A stretch of DNA of 64,000 bases, taken from assembly GCF_026262505.1 (NCBI RefSeq), contig NC_067204.1, positions 5,117,797 to 5,181,796 on the forward strand, read 5' to 3'. The DNA comes from Trichomonas vaginalis G3. Lineage: Eukaryota; Parabasalia; Trichomonadida; Trichomonadidae. A program made the position numbers and the translations under genes. This document shows, in pieces, positions 29,261 to 40,711 of this stretch. The notes under the pieces were generated by a model, which saw nothing but the letters and a program-made list of their open reading frames with translations, was not told where the DNA came from and made no database searches. Numbering within the stretch: the first letter of the stretch is position 1; each line of letters begins with the position of its first letter.

Positions 29261-30937
29261 TCATAATTCTTCTGCCTCTCTAGTATCCTGAGAATTAGTT
29301 TTTCCGCCATGAGATTTTAAGAGAGCCTGTATTTTGATTGCTTCTTGGGAGGAATCAAGATAATATTGGTAATCCATATTATTTTCGCGGAGTATTAGGT
29401 ATTTTTCATAATCTATTTTTTCACGTCTAATAGCTACATCAAGAGGAGTTAGCTCATTTTCACTTATAGGATTGATTTCAGCACCATGAGAAATTAATAT
29501 TTCAACAATCTCTTTAGTAGAAAGTAATGATGCCAAATGAAGAGGGGTAAGTCCATCGAAATTCTTTGCATTGACATTTGCACCATTTGAAAGTAGAAGT
29601 TCAATCAAATCATTGACTTCACTATCATTAACAAAATCTTTTATCAAATCGAGTCCAAACATTTTTTCTAAATACTCAGCATCTTCATTAGTTTTTCCTC
29701 TACGATTAGCAATTATTGCAAGATGAATAGCAGAATATCCTCTATACTCCTGCATGTTGATGTCTGCCCCATGTGAAATCAGAAGTTTAATAATGTCTCT
29801 ATGATTTTGAGTTGTTACAACCATAAGAGGAGTTAATTTTCCAATATTATTATTATCATTTATATTTGCACCGTGTGAAATTAGAATATTTGGAGCTTTG
29901 ATATTATTTTTGGCGCATGCATTATGAAGTATTGTTAATTGATCCTTTTCAGATCTGTAGTTGACATTTGACCCATATGATACAAGTAACTCCACCATAG
30001 CAGAATTGTTATTGGAAATGGCATAATCAAGTTCAGATCCATCTAAGAAAGAACAATCAAATCCATTTAAAAGCAAAGTTGATACAATATCTGTTTGATT
30101 TACTATAGCTGCAACATAAAGCACTGTGTGGCTATGTACATTATAATTAATATTTGCGCCATTCTTAATCAAATATTCACAAAGAGATGGAATACGAAAA
30201 TGTGGAGAAGTAAAAAGACCTAAAGATAAGTCGTGTGAACTAGAATCATCTAAAAAGAATATAAATTCATAAAGATTAAGATACATAGAACATGAATAGG
30301 GATCAATTGATAATCGGTATTCAGTATATAATTTTTCAACATTATCGAAATTATGAGATGCAATTGCAGCTTGCATTGTACGTTGATCAGGCTTTACTCC
30401 TTTCAAACACTCATTAATGATGCGTTTATTGTTCCCTCTAAATGAAGCATCTAGACATTCTTTAGTGATTTTTACATTAAATTCTTGTCTCATTAACATG
30501 AAACAATTAATTGCTCCTCTTAAACAACATTTCTCAAGGATTTTTGCGTGACTAAACCTCTTTCTTGTCAAGTGATATAATAACTCTTCTTCGTTATCAT
30601 TAATTATTGCATATTCAGGCGTATTTATTTTAATATCATTATATTGTGAGATATTCATATTGTCAACAAAATATCCTTCTGAGATTTTCTTCATTAACTC
30701 TATGTATCCATGACGATAATGTAAACCCTCATTGCAAGCTCTTGCTATCAATTCAATCATCTCTTTTGCTGTAAAATATCCGGTATCAATCAAGTTATTC
30801 TTGATGTCTTCGTATAATCCAGCTGTTGAATTTATTTCATCTGTATCCAATTTATATATTGCATCCCATGTATCAATGTATCCCTTGTATTCCTTCAAAA
30901 GCGTTTCAGAGGCCCTAATTGCTTGGCTCATTTTCAT
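29261..30937 (-). CDS. Ankyrin-repeat protein, DUF3447 type (558 aa)
   Basis: The N-terminal family domain spans residues about 1-260 (NECLKG and AIASHNFDNVEKL stretches, Cys-poor compared with paralogues). About seven ankyrin repeats follow (265-500), including ISHGADINMQEYRG and LSNGANVNAKNFDGLTPLHL. A spacer of about 40 residues between two repeats (near 400-430, EYLEKMFGLDLIKDF) breaks the 33-residue rhythm. A polar tail ends the protein. The first Met is at 30937; a second two codons on is equally likely. Frame intact. Confidence 0.9.
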   Translation of the reverse strand: MKMSQAIRASETLLKEYKGYIDTWDAIYKLDTDEINSTAGLYEDIKNNLIDTGYFTAKEMIELIARACNEGLHYRHGYIELMKKISEGYFVDNMNISQYNDIKINTPEYAIINDNEEELLYHLTRKRFSHAKILEKCCLRGAINCFMLMRQEFNVKITKECLDASFRGNNKRIINECLKGVKPDQRTMQAAIASHNFDNVEKLYTEYRLSIDPYSCSMYLNLYEFIFFLDDSSSHDLSLGLFTSPHFRIPSLCEYLIKNGANINYNVHSHTVLYVAAIVNQTDIVSTLLLNGFDCSFLDGSELDYAISNNNSAMVELLVSYGSNVNYRSEKDQLTILHNACAKNNIKAPNILISHGANINDNNNIGKLTPLMVVTTQNHRDIIKLLISHGADINMQEYRGYSAIHLAIIANRRGKTNEDAEYLEKMFGLDLIKDFVNDSEVNDLIELLLSNGANVNAKNFDGLTPLHLASLLSTKEIVEILISHGAEINPISENELTPLDVAIRREKIDYEKYLILRENNMDYQYYLDSSQEAIKIQALLKSHGGKTNSQDTREAEEL

Positions 30938-30984
30938 TAATTGAAAAAATAATAGAGTTAGCGTTATTTTGATTTAATTATGCT

Positions 30985-31197
30985 AAGGTCGCCAAAAAAG
31001 TGCGGAAATTAAAAACCGCAGTTTGAGTACTTTCTGAGAGTCTGTTTGTCAGAAAGTATACATTTGTAAACTTTCTGACACTAAAATTTTTTTTGGTCCT
31101 TTCAAAGTTTTTGACAATGTCAAAAAGTATACATCGGGCTCTCAATTTTCCTCTCAAACGGCGGTTTTTTAAAAACGCTCAATTTTTCATCGACCTT
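30985..31197. mobile_element. 213-bp MITE with long imperfect terminal inverted repeats
   Basis: The ends AAGGTCG...AAAAACCGC-A-GTTTGAG and their reverse complement on the right pair over about 45 bases with roughly three-quarters identity. An internal hairpin, TACTTTCTGA with TCAGAAAGTA, lies at about 31028-31060. AATT flanks both sides but a clean target duplication is not certain. No coding capacity. Confidence 0.7.
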
Positions 31198-31291
31198 AAT
31201 TGCCAAAAATATTAAAAATCCAAAATTTGTGATTTTAGGGAAAAGTGACGCATTTTTGAATGAATTTTAATGCGTTAATTTTTAGTAAAAT

Positions 31292-32875
31292 CAAAGGTAC
31301 ATTCACTATTTTTGACAAAATTTTAAATTTTCATGGGGTTGTAAATCTTATAATAACTAGATGAATAAGGAATGAATCCCAGTATAATGTGCATCATTAT
31401 ATTAAACACTATATGTAAGGCTAATGATTCTATTAACACTTATGAAGATCTATAGTATTTGAGCAGATAAATTTGATAATTTCCAAAACTCTTATATTTC
31501 AAAATTAAAGTGTGCGAATGCATTTAAATGAGAGAAAAAAGAGATTGATGCTGTTAAAACTAGGTGTTAATTTGCAATTATTTCGCATCACAAGAACTAC
31601 CCAGTAAATTCGGCTATCTTTCTTTGCAATTATTCTCCATTATACATATAATATAATGGTTAGGGTTTGAAGAAAAGTTACTAGAGAATTATTGACTTTT
31701 GAAATAATGCAGAATTTTACTTGAAGAAATCATTAATTTATGAGTTCCAAATTGCTAAGCATGACGAAGGATCATTAAATTTGCTACAATTAAATACACT
31801 TATTGCAGAATTAAGATTTTTAAATAAAAGTTTGAAATATTGCCTTTTTGAATAAAAATTTAAATTTTATTATATAATCATGATAATATCTTATAGAAAT
31901 TAAAAGAAAATATTTTAAACCATTCAAATATTTTGAATGTCTTATCAATTTAAAATATTAAAAGATAGCTTGATTTTATCATCATTAGTTGTTATCAAAG
32001 TTTTCTTCTTTTGATGAACAACAGTAAATGATTTGTTAATTACTTGTCTTCCTTTTTCGCAGCAAAATCGAAAGTTATGATGATAATCTTGCTCTCAATT
32101 TTGAAACTCTCTGATTTACAAGTAAGCATTCCTTTGGAAAAGCAGTCCTATTCTGTTTTCAAGATATTTTAAAGCCTCCATTTCATACAATGCGCAGATC
32201 TATTCGAAATTGCAAGAACTCTCAAGAAAAATGCAGCAGCAAAGAAGATTCCATAGTTTCTAGCATCAAAAATTTACAACCTTAATACAACAGTTAAAGA
32301 GAAGCTCGAAAAGAAAATATTTAACCATAAAGCTGGAAACCATTCGATATCTACTATTGGATCTAATAAAAAGTTAATTATAACATATTTAACATGCTAT
32401 TTGTTGACTTTGTTCCATTATATTACCATATATATCTTTTTGAAATCTAAAATATTTTTACGATTTTAACCATGTGTTGTTGAAACCATATATCAATCTT
32501 AGCTAAAGTATAGTTTATGAGTCTGTCACCATCTAACGTATGAATTTTCAAAAATGTCAAATATGTTCATTTTTTCTGTAGATTCAGCCATAATTTCACG
32601 TTGTTATACTATTCAACTATTATTTAATATTTTTATCGATTTAAATATATGATGAGATGCTTAGTTCTCCTGGAAATCGATTTTTAATCGCAATTTTAAC
32701 TTTCCAAAAAAATTCAAAAATAAAAATCCCTCTCAATTTTCTAAGTTTTATAACTCGCCAAATCTCTAGCCAAATTTTTTTTGGCCCATATAAATATTGT
32801 TAGGCACTATATAGGGATGCTATTTATCCTATTTTCATCCCATTTTACTGTTATCGCCTAGTGAATGTACCTTTG
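31292..32875. mobile_element. 1.58-kb non-coding element with 6-bp target duplication
   Basis: CAAAGGTACATTCACTA at 31292-31308 is exactly repeated in inverse at 32859-32875, and TAAAAT flanks both outer sides (31286-31291 and 32876-32881). Exact 17-base inverted repeats bounded by a 6-base direct repeat fit a DNA transposon. The interior is AT-rich with no significant frame, so it would be non-autonomous. The family cannot be told from the ends alone. Confidence 0.65.
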
Positions 32876-33315
32876 TAAAATCAGCACTCTAGGAGAAGGT
32901 GAGTATTTTCACGAAAATTTCTTTATCGCGATTACTTTTTATTCGAATGCTGTTCAGCATTGAAAATAAAAATAAGAATAATTATGAGAGGAGGTGACTA
33001 ATTCTTTCGATATTTCATATTCTTCAGTAAAAGTTATCTTTTTAACACATATTCCTTGTGGATATGATGTAATTAAACTTTGAGAAGGAACCATTTATAC
33101 ATAGATCGGATATTATGAGCAGAAAACCTTTCAGAAACTTCTCCATCTATATAGTGAAAAGGGAATTTCAGAATAGTTTCACCCTCGTTTTTTTCGAAAA
33201 ATGATATTTAATAGTACTCGCCATTAATAAATATCATGATGCTTGAAATAGTTTTGATTCATTTTCCAAGCCAACGGATTGAATCTTAAAATAAATATAT
33301 GTAATTTCATCTTTA

Positions 33316-33426
33316 GAGTGCGACAGAGGAGCTACTGTTGAACAAGTCACAAAGAAAGTCAATGGTGGATATAATGGACTTGAATCCCGCAAGAAATATT
33401 ATAACATTGCTTGCCAAATTTTCTAA
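33316..33426 (+). pseudogene. Tail of a GH19-type chitinase/lysozyme-like gene
   Basis: 36 codons ending in TAA. The translation has the pattern [19 protein letters not shown], which matches the conserved C-terminal block of family 19 chitinases and related lysozyme-like enzymes (VT..(I/V)NGG.NGL..R...Y). Upstream the frame closes at once and no catalytic Glu region is found, so only the end of a gene survives. The assignment is by motif memory. Confidence 0.6.
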
Positions 33427-33814
33427 ATTCTATCTAATAAAAAATATATTAATAAAAAACATCCATTCTGGATGTTTAATGATTAGCTAGAAAATCTACT
33501 CCTTTTTCTATTACTATTTGGCATTTTTAAATTGAAAATTTCAAAATAATCTTTTTCTGAGTGGAAATCGCTTTCGATAAACATTCTATTGATGTTTTCC
33601 TTCATTTGGTACATGAGTTCATCACATTAAACTGATAGAAAGCTTAGCAATCTTCAAATTTACCATTCAATAGCATGTATTTTTACTTTAATTGAATGAC
33701 ACATAACTTATAAATATAAATATAATAAAAATTATGGAGTTACTTTGATTTTTATGACATGTGATATAAAAAATCCAAAGTCCACAAAAGTGAAAGATTT
33801 TGAAATTTTAGAAA
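33427..33814. other. Intergenic gap with a small hairpin
   Basis: AAACATCCA and TGGATGTTT (33457-33477) form a perfect 9-base stem with a 3-base loop just after the gene tail. CAAAAGTGAAAG lies about 25 bases before the importin ATG. Nothing else seen. Confidence 0.5.
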
Positions 33815-36800
33815 ATGGAAATAGCTGAGCGAATTGCTTTTCTTTTAAATGATATGAACTTAAGTATGCCAACACAAGATATAAATCAGTCAACTAATGA
33901 GATTTTGGCTGCGCTTCAAGAAGCAAATGGCGTAGAAATCTTTAATCACATCATTACAACAAATCAGAACCCAAAAGTTAGGAAATCATCATATGTTTAC
34001 TTAAGGAAAATCGCATTAGCCAACAAAACAAAGCAATTTGCATTTACATATAAAGATATTTTCTTACATTACTTTGAAATCGAAAAATGCTACGAAAACT
34101 TTGATAGTATCATCTACATGATCGAACCAATTGCTCACAAAATGTTTAAACACGGAATTTGGTCAGAACTTTCTCAAGTTGGTTTTTCTTTGATACAAAA
34201 CCCGCAAACTGCTCTCTACGGACTTCATTTCTTCACAAATCTGTTTAGTGACCTACCAGAAGATGATCAAAACTCTTCTTACGAAACATTATATAAATTA
34301 TCGTTAGAATACGCGACATCTCAAGATATGCAGTACAGAATTGCAGCATATAATCTTTTAGCAACACTCATCTTCTTTGCAGCCGATTCAGAAGCTGTTC
34401 CAGGCAAAATTAAAACTGATGAAGAGGAAGACGCTGCTGGAGAAGTGATTTTAAAGAAATTCCCTGATATTACGCAAGTACTATTACAGATTTATGTGAA
34501 TGCACTCTCATTAAACCAAAATCCTGAAATTACAGAAATAAATAATTTAATTACGTGTTTAATCTTCGATAGATTTGATTGCTTCGAGGAATTTGCATCA
34601 GAAGTTTTCAATTATGCTATCCAAGCATCGAAAGATGAGACAACTCCCATCACAACTCGATTAAATATTTTTAGTATTTTAAATGATGGTCCAACGTTCT
34701 ATCCAGACTATTTTACGGAGAACATTGAAGATGTATTCACAACTGCGATCACTCTTTCAGTAACTTCATGCTCAGAAAACCGAGAAGATACTGAATTTTT
34801 AGATGTAAACGCTTTAGTCGACCGTCTGAGCACTCTTGATAGCGAGAACCTATACGAAATTGCCTTAAACATCGCAAACGAGCTCAGCCAAGGCGACGAT
34901 GCTCAAGTACAAGTTTGTTTGTATATGCTTTCTTGGATTGCCAAGGGAAGGATGGACGATATCGGCGATGATCCAGAGCCAATCATCAACCCTGTTTCTT
35001 TTGGTCTGCAGTCAGAGGATGATTTAATTGCTTATGGTGCGAAAACTTTATTAGAAGAAGTTATGAAGGTATTAGGAAGCGCAATCGCCCCATATTTCGA
35101 TGATTTAGTATCTATTTTAATTCAAAGAGCTACAGACGGTAACTACTTAAGCACTCTCGAAAGAGTTTTGTTCGAATCTACAAAACCATATGCTCAGATT
35201 GTTGACCTTGTCACTTTTTGTTTACAAATCGCCAGTGATGAAAATACTGAATATGTAGATAACAGCATAGAATGCATTGCAAATGCATTAAGCAAGTACG
35301 AAGGCGTAGAAGAAAGCTTCTTTGATGAAATTTATCCTGTTATAAGTAATTTATTGAATGATCTCACAAATGGCCAAGTAGTAACTAGTGTATTTAGATG
35401 TATAAGCTCTCTTACAAAGGTTTCCCCTCAAAAAGTCTCAGAAAATGTTTTAGATATCGTTCAATTTATGATGACGGTCATGGATCAAGAAGAAGTTAAT
35501 ATCCCAGCATGCTCAGCCATTGCAGATACCCTTAAGACCCTTATTTCGATGTACATGAGCTCATTTGTGGATAATTCAGGAGAATTAGCTCAAAGACTGC
35601 TCAATTTGCTAAAAGTAGAGATACCAGAGCATGAAATCAACATGGATGATGACGACGAAGGTCCTTCAGAGCAGGAAATCGAAGAAAGAGACTTAATGGA
35701 AAAACAAATCGCAACAATGAGGCAATCATCAATAGTTTCATTGTCAATGATGATACAAGTTATCCCTAATAGTATAGAAGACTATATACCATCAATTATC
35801 GATCATTTAAGCCAAATGATCGTTTCTCCATTATATGTTGAACAAATGAGTGCTTCCATTGGTTTCAAGCACGCATTTCCAAATATCCTTAATTATGGGT
35901 TCGATACCAAGTCATTTGTTCTTTTAACTCTTATTCCAATTATTAAAGAACAATTTAGTGAACTTGCTGCGGCCCAATTGTTCAGATTACTTTGCCATGT
36001 TCTTTCATTGTCTCCTTGCACATTTACACAGGAAATTGGTAAAGAATTGAACGAATTTTTCGTTGAATGCTTAAGAGGAAAGATTCCTGTGATCGGAGGC
36101 CCGAACAAACTAAAGAATGTTGAAGACACAATTCTTCCTCCGCTTGTAGAATGCATACATATCTATATTTTGATGATGGAAGGAGAATTAGCTGATAAAC
36201 TCGAAACTCTCTATCCAGAGATAGCCAGAATGGTCGGAGGAAGAGTAAATGGCATAAAGGGTTATGGAATACGACTAATGGCCACTTTGACAACGAATTT
36301 CAGTGAAATTACTGAAATTTTTGATAATGCATCCCAATTTGCTCTTCAAGGATTGACATCTAGCAATGCAATCCTCAAGGAGAATTCGTTTAGAGCTCTT
36401 GGATTCCTTATTCCTGCAAATCCAGAAAAATTTTCTCAGCAAATCGAAGAAATTCTTCAAACTGTCACTAATACAGTATTAGAAGAAGCTAATGATAAGG
36501 TATACCAAGCTGCCCTTGCTGCTTATTGCACAATTAACGCAGTTTTCAATATTAATCAGAAAATTGAAGACATCGACGCTGCTTTCTCTAAATTACAGTT
36601 CAGAGGAAGTAAATCTTCTGACTGCGTAGTTGCTTACGCTAAATACGTCTGTTTCTGTGAAAATAAAGGTCTTAGATTGAATAAGAGGGCATTGATTGCA
36701 GCAATTATACTTTCTATGAGTGAATTAGAACTTGCAAGATTAGGACCAGAGAGATTAGAGATAATTAAGAACATAATGAGGCAAAACCAAAATCAAATCG

Positions 36801-36859
36801 ATTCTTTGACAAAAATGAACCAAAAGAAGGCAAGAATTATCAAATCCAAGCTAGAATAA
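33815..36859 (+). CDS. Importin-beta family HEAT-repeat protein
   Basis: A 1,014-residue all-helical protein made of HEAT-like repeats throughout. The N-terminal part resembles the importin-beta N-terminal domain in layout, with a RKSSYVYLRKI stretch at about residues 55-65 where beta-karyopherins have a conserved Arg. An acidic loop (MDDDDEGPSEQEIEERD, about 610-626) sits mid-protein, as in importin-4/5-like and Kap123-like receptors. Length also matches these receptors. Role: carrying cargo through nuclear pores in a Ran-dependent way. The exact subfamily is uncertain, and another HEAT scaffold is possible. Confidence 0.72.
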   Translation: MEIAERIAFLLNDMNLSMPTQDINQSTNEILAALQEANGVEIFNHIITTNQNPKVRKSSYVYLRKIALANKTKQFAFTYKDIFLHYFEIEKCYENFDSIIYMIEPIAHKMFKHGIWSELSQVGFSLIQNPQTALYGLHFFTNLFSDLPEDDQNSSYETLYKLSLEYATSQDMQYRIAAYNLLATLIFFAADSEAVPGKIKTDEEEDAAGEVILKKFPDITQVLLQIYVNALSLNQNPEITEINNLITCLIFDRFDCFEEFASEVFNYAIQASKDETTPITTRLNIFSILNDGPTFYPDYFTENIEDVFTTAITLSVTSCSENREDTEFLDVNALVDRLSTLDSENLYEIALNIANELSQGDDAQVQVCLYMLSWIAKGRMDDIGDDPEPIINPVSFGLQSEDDLIAYGAKTLLEEVMKVLGSAIAPYFDDLVSILIQRATDGNYLSTLERVLFESTKPYAQIVDLVTFCLQIASDENTEYVDNSIECIANALSKYEGVEESFFDEIYPVISNLLNDLTNGQVVTSVFRCISSLTKVSPQKVSENVLDIVQFMMTVMDQEEVNIPACSAIADTLKTLISMYMSSFVDNSGELAQRLLNLLKVEIPEHEINMDDDDEGPSEQEIEERDLMEKQIATMRQSSIVSLSMMIQVIPNSIEDYIPSIIDHLSQMIVSPLYVEQMSASIGFKHAFPNILNYGFDTKSFVLLTLIPIIKEQFSELAAAQLFRLLCHVLSLSPCTFTQEIGKELNEFFVECLRGKIPVIGGPNKLKNVEDTILPPLVECIHIYILMMEGELADKLETLYPEIARMVGGRVNGIKGYGIRLMATLTTNFSEITEIFDNASQFALQGLTSSNAILKENSFRALGFLIPANPEKFSQQIEEILQTVTNTVLEEANDKVYQAALAAYCTINAVFNINQKIEDIDAAFSKLQFRGSKSSDCVVAYAKYVCFCENKGLRLNKRALIAAIILSMSELELARLGPERLEIIKNIMRQNQNQIDSLTKMNQKKARIIKSKLE

Positions 36860-37361
36860 TAACATATTTTTATATAGATTTATATAGATTGAATAAAGAA
36901 ATTTTTTTTTGAAATCCTATAGACTATGAACAATTTATGTGGCTCCTAGATTTCTTTTGTTTTCAGTGAATCATATAGATTAAGGATTTATTAAGACCAT
37001 TAAGAAATATATATCATTAATTTATATTGGAGAAAGCATCGTTAATTAAGCTATCATTAATTTACTTCCTCTGAACAATATGATGGCATAAATCATATAT
37101 ATTAAGGATTTCTCAAAGCGAATATATATATATATCATTAATTTACATTAGTTTATATTGGTAGATTTTATTGTTTATTCAATTAGATGATAGAAATCAT
37201 GTCAATATACTACTAGAATAGTTAAAAGCAATTAATATAATGTCCAAAATTAGATTTAATAAGGCTTCTTTTGAAGAGATTTTGACAATTGATCACTTTA
37301 CCTTATTAATCTGTATATGTGATGGTTATTAAGCATGCATAAATAGATCTTTATATCTTTA
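36860..37361. repeat. AT-rich gap with a direct duplication
   Basis: 36970-37030 and 37091-37163 share AATCATATA-GATTAAGGATTT and ATATATCATTAATTTA blocks, so about 120 bases have been tandemly duplicated. No gene. Confidence 0.55.
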
Positions 37362-38706
37362 TTAATTCTCCTTTGAAGTCAAAAACATTAATATATCAAA
37401 ACAGTTATCATTGTTTGCATTCTTTCCAATTTGAGTTATTTTGAAAGCAACAAAATAATCATTAGTTTGAAGTGGAAATTCCTTGATTTCATTTAGTGCA
37501 ATATTATATGATCTAGTGTCTAACATAACAGATGTTCCATCTACTCTGATTCCTTCTAGTTTCCAATTTCTGAATAAATAATGAATATTATTACAACATG
37601 ATCTGATAAAATATGATGTTGGTTTTAATTGGTATCCATTTAGATCAGCTCTTAACCATGAATTAGGGTGATTCTTTGTATAGAAATCTTTATCTGAATA
37701 AGAATTTATTATTGATAAATTTCCACTTTCAACAGATGAAGCTGTAATTTCCATTTTAATTTCTTTAGAAACTTTTTCTACAAATTTTGTTTCATGCTCA
37801 TTGTCAAAGCTTGTATATTGATCTGATATTTTCAGTTGATTGTGAATTAAATGTTTTTCGAAAGATGTGATAGATTGATCTGTAATTTTAGGTTTATTAT
37901 GAGTTAAATGATAATTCTTCAATGTTTCATTATAAATAGTTAATAGACTGGATTCAAATGAGTTTTCAACTGAAAATTATAAATTTCATCAAAAAATTTG
38001 GATGAACAAAATTGTAAATTGACATGTGCAAATAAATCAAATAATGATCTATTCATTCTGCATATTTCTAAAAGTATGAAACTTAGTTTGTCTTCATTTT
38101 CAATTTTGAGTTGTTTTGATGTCAAAATTTTTTCACAAAATTCAAATCCATTTTTGACAAAATTTGTAGTGAGTTCATCATCATTGAAAGAGTAAAAATG
38201 TGAAGAAATGTACTCAATGCATTCATCCATTGACGTGTAATCATTTTCTAAAGCAAAACTTCGTATTTTTTAAAAACATTTTCATTCGTCAGAGATTCAT
38301 CAGATTTAATATGCTCAGAATAAATTTGTGTTAGTATTTGATTTCCAAAATATTTGCCAATTTCAAATATGTCATGAAAATGAGACTCATCTGCGGAAAA
38401 TTCAAGTTTTCTTGTTTCAATAAAGTTTAAAACGATATCAATTGAATCTTGACACATAATATTGAGATGTGTTTCCAATGATGTTATTGATTTATCAATG
38501 AAATACTTTTCTTTGATTAAATCTGAAAAAGTAATAGCAGATGACTTCTTTGTTTTGATATTTCGATCATTAATTTTCATATGAAATACACCACATTCGG
38601 TAATAACATTTGCACGCTTTAATTCATTGCAAAATTTAGTGATTTGGACCATGAAAAAAAAAGTTGGATTTTTTTCCATTTGCAAGTCAACATATAAAAT
38701 GAACAT
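37362..38706 (-). pseudogene. BTB/BACK-like protein gene with C-terminal beta-sandwich, frameshifted
   Basis: Three consecutive minus-strand frames, in three different phases, cover one protein. 38248-38706 is BTB-like (CGVFHMKINDR, later LEFSADESHFHDIFEIGKYF). 37940-38230 is BACK-like (EYISSHFYSFNDDEL, CEKILTSKQLKIENED). 37362-37922 carries a discoidin-like galactose-binding fold (NSWLRADLNGYQLKPTSYFI, RNWKLEGIRVDG). The phase changes fall near 38240 and 37930, with short gaps. Full-length relatives in trichomonads are single frames, so this is probably a young host pseudogene, unless the breaks are sequencing errors. BTB/BACK proteins often act as substrate adaptors for cullin-3. Confidence 0.75.
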
Positions 38707-39059
38707 TTAGATGGTATACTATAATGAAATTGTAATCAAAGGAAGGGAATTTCAGAAATTGAACGACTAGCGCTCATGTTTCTTTTTGTGGGGGAAAAGG
38801 GAAATAAAGTTTTATTATCTATAGTGTCAAGATATAAACTTTTCACAATTGTTTAGTCCACAAAATCAATTTTGTTATATAATTTCTGGCCTCAGATGGT
38901 TATGCCAACTTCTGCAAAATAAACATACATTGATTATAGGAAAAGATTGATGAATATTCGATTTCAAAGATTATTATGTAAAGTCTCGCGAAGATAGAAT
39001 TGATGAGTATGGATCGAAAAGTGACATTTTAAACGGACATCATTGAAAATCAATTTAAA
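38707..39059. promoter_or_regulatory. Divergent upstream region with AAAAGTGAC motif
   Basis: GAAAAGTGACAT at about 39017-39028 and TCATTG at about 39040 precede the ATG at 39060. The rest is AT-rich with nothing recognisable. Confidence 0.4.
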
Positions 39060-40292
39060 ATGGAAGGGACTGATCCAGAGCCTATGATTCAAAAAGCATA
39101 TGAACAAGAAAATATACGATTGACTGCAGAAAACAAAAAATTAAGAGAGCAGCTTTCTTCTGGTGAATCTGATGTGAAAAAAACTAATGCAGATTTAAGG
39201 AAGAAAATTATCGAATTAGAGAATCAAATTAGCATGTCAGGTGATATTACACAACTAAAAGAAGAATATGATGCCTATGTTAAACAATCAAAATCAGAAA
39301 TTTTAAATCTTAAACAACAAAATCACGAATTGGAAGTTGAATTACAAAAATATCGTCAACAAGCAAATCAAAAGCCAAACACAACACAGACAAAATTAGA
39401 ACAATGGGATACAGATGAAGAACAAAATAAAGCAATAAATCATTTGATTGAGAACTTAAAACAAGCATACCAACGCCAAAGTGGTACAGAAGAAGCATTA
39501 GAACAGCTTGCTGCTATTATTGATCCTGAATGTATTGTTACTAACGATAAAAATCAGAAAAACCAGCCAACACCTGCTCCAAAAACAAAGATTCCTGTTA
39601 GAGGAGAAACTCCTGTACGTGAAACACGCAAACCAGACCCTCCTGCTCCAAAACCACCCAAGCAAATCAGAAATTATCAACCTCCTGTATCAAATCAGAA
39701 TTCTCAGAAGGTTAAAGAGTTAGAAAACAAGATTTCCGAGCTTACTAAAAAGCTTGAAGAGGCAAACAAAGAAAATACTGCAATAAAGAACAGAAATAAA
39801 GAAAGAGTTTCGAAATCTAAAGTTTTACAAACACAACTTGATGATGCAAACACTAAATTGATAGAAGCCAATAAGCAACATATGATAGAAGTTAGTGAAA
39901 TGCAGATTAAAATGAAAACAATGGAAGCAGAATTGAAAATTTTGCAATCTAATGCTGATTACAGAACAGAATGCGAAGAACTGAAAGTTAAAGTTGCATC
40001 TCTTGAAGCACAGAATGCTGAACTATTAAAACCAAAGTCAACAGGCGATCCGAAATCCGATAGAGTTCTTGATGCGATTATGAGAATGGAAAGCGATATA
40101 AGACAGAGACAAATAGCTTTATCCAGAGTAACTAATGATTTAGAAGAGCAGTGGGAAACAGAAAAAAGAATGATTGAAAAACAGCATAAACGCGAGCTTG
40201 AGGATAAGAACATAGAAATCCAAAAGGTCAAGGAAGAAATTGCAGACATTCAGGCTCAGTTAAGTGCAGGAAATCGTAGAGGAAAATATTAA
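39060..40292 (+). CDS. Coiled-coil protein with proline-rich middle
   Basis: 410 residues: a coiled coil at about 15-110, a loop to about 155, a Pro/Lys/Arg/Thr-rich disordered stretch (about 160-215, with PAPKPPKQ-type motifs) and a second long coiled coil (about 220-400). The tail is basic (GNRRGKY). There is no membrane segment or enzyme motif. It could be a cytoskeletal or centrosomal scaffold; I do not recognise a named family. Confidence 0.78.
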   Translation: MEGTDPEPMIQKAYEQENIRLTAENKKLREQLSSGESDVKKTNADLRKKIIELENQISMSGDITQLKEEYDAYVKQSKSEILNLKQQNHELEVELQKYRQQANQKPNTTQTKLEQWDTDEEQNKAINHLIENLKQAYQRQSGTEEALEQLAAIIDPECIVTNDKNQKNQPTPAPKTKIPVRGETPVRETRKPDPPAPKPPKQIRNYQPPVSNQNSQKVKELENKISELTKKLEEANKENTAIKNRNKERVSKSKVLQTQLDDANTKLIEANKQHMIEVSEMQIKMKTMEAELKILQSNADYRTECEELKVKVASLEAQNAELLKPKSTGDPKSDRVLDAIMRMESDIRQRQIALSRVTNDLEEQWETEKRMIEKQHKRELEDKNIEIQKVKEEIADIQAQLSAGNRRGKY

Positions 40293-40711
40293 TTATTTTG
40301 TTGTTTTTTTATATGTTTTTAAATTGTCATTTGTAATTTGTTTGATAACTATATTACATTATTTTTATATACAAGATTCATCAAAGAGAGCATGCATTTG
40401 TTTGTAATATAGAATTTCTTTCAGTTAGTTCAATATTGAAATTTACGATTCAAAATCTACATTTTTTATATACAATAGCATACTTTTCATATATAATATG
40501 GTGTTAGAAGATTCATAAAATAGAGCATCAACGTTCCTTGTCTGATTTATGAGAATTTATTATAATATACTTAACTAAGGGATGTAATAAATGCACGGCA
40601 GTTTAAGAATAGATGTGAATAGCTAATTACCGCCATAAAAAGTTATTAATGCATGATGCTTGATAAAAAAATATGATAACAGATAAATTGGTTTATAACA
40701 TAATAGTATAC
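40293..40711. other. Convergent intergenic gap
   Basis: AT-rich, with two similar copies of a GATTCATMAAA...GAG block (40375-40395 and 40510-40530). No gene seen. Confidence 0.4.
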
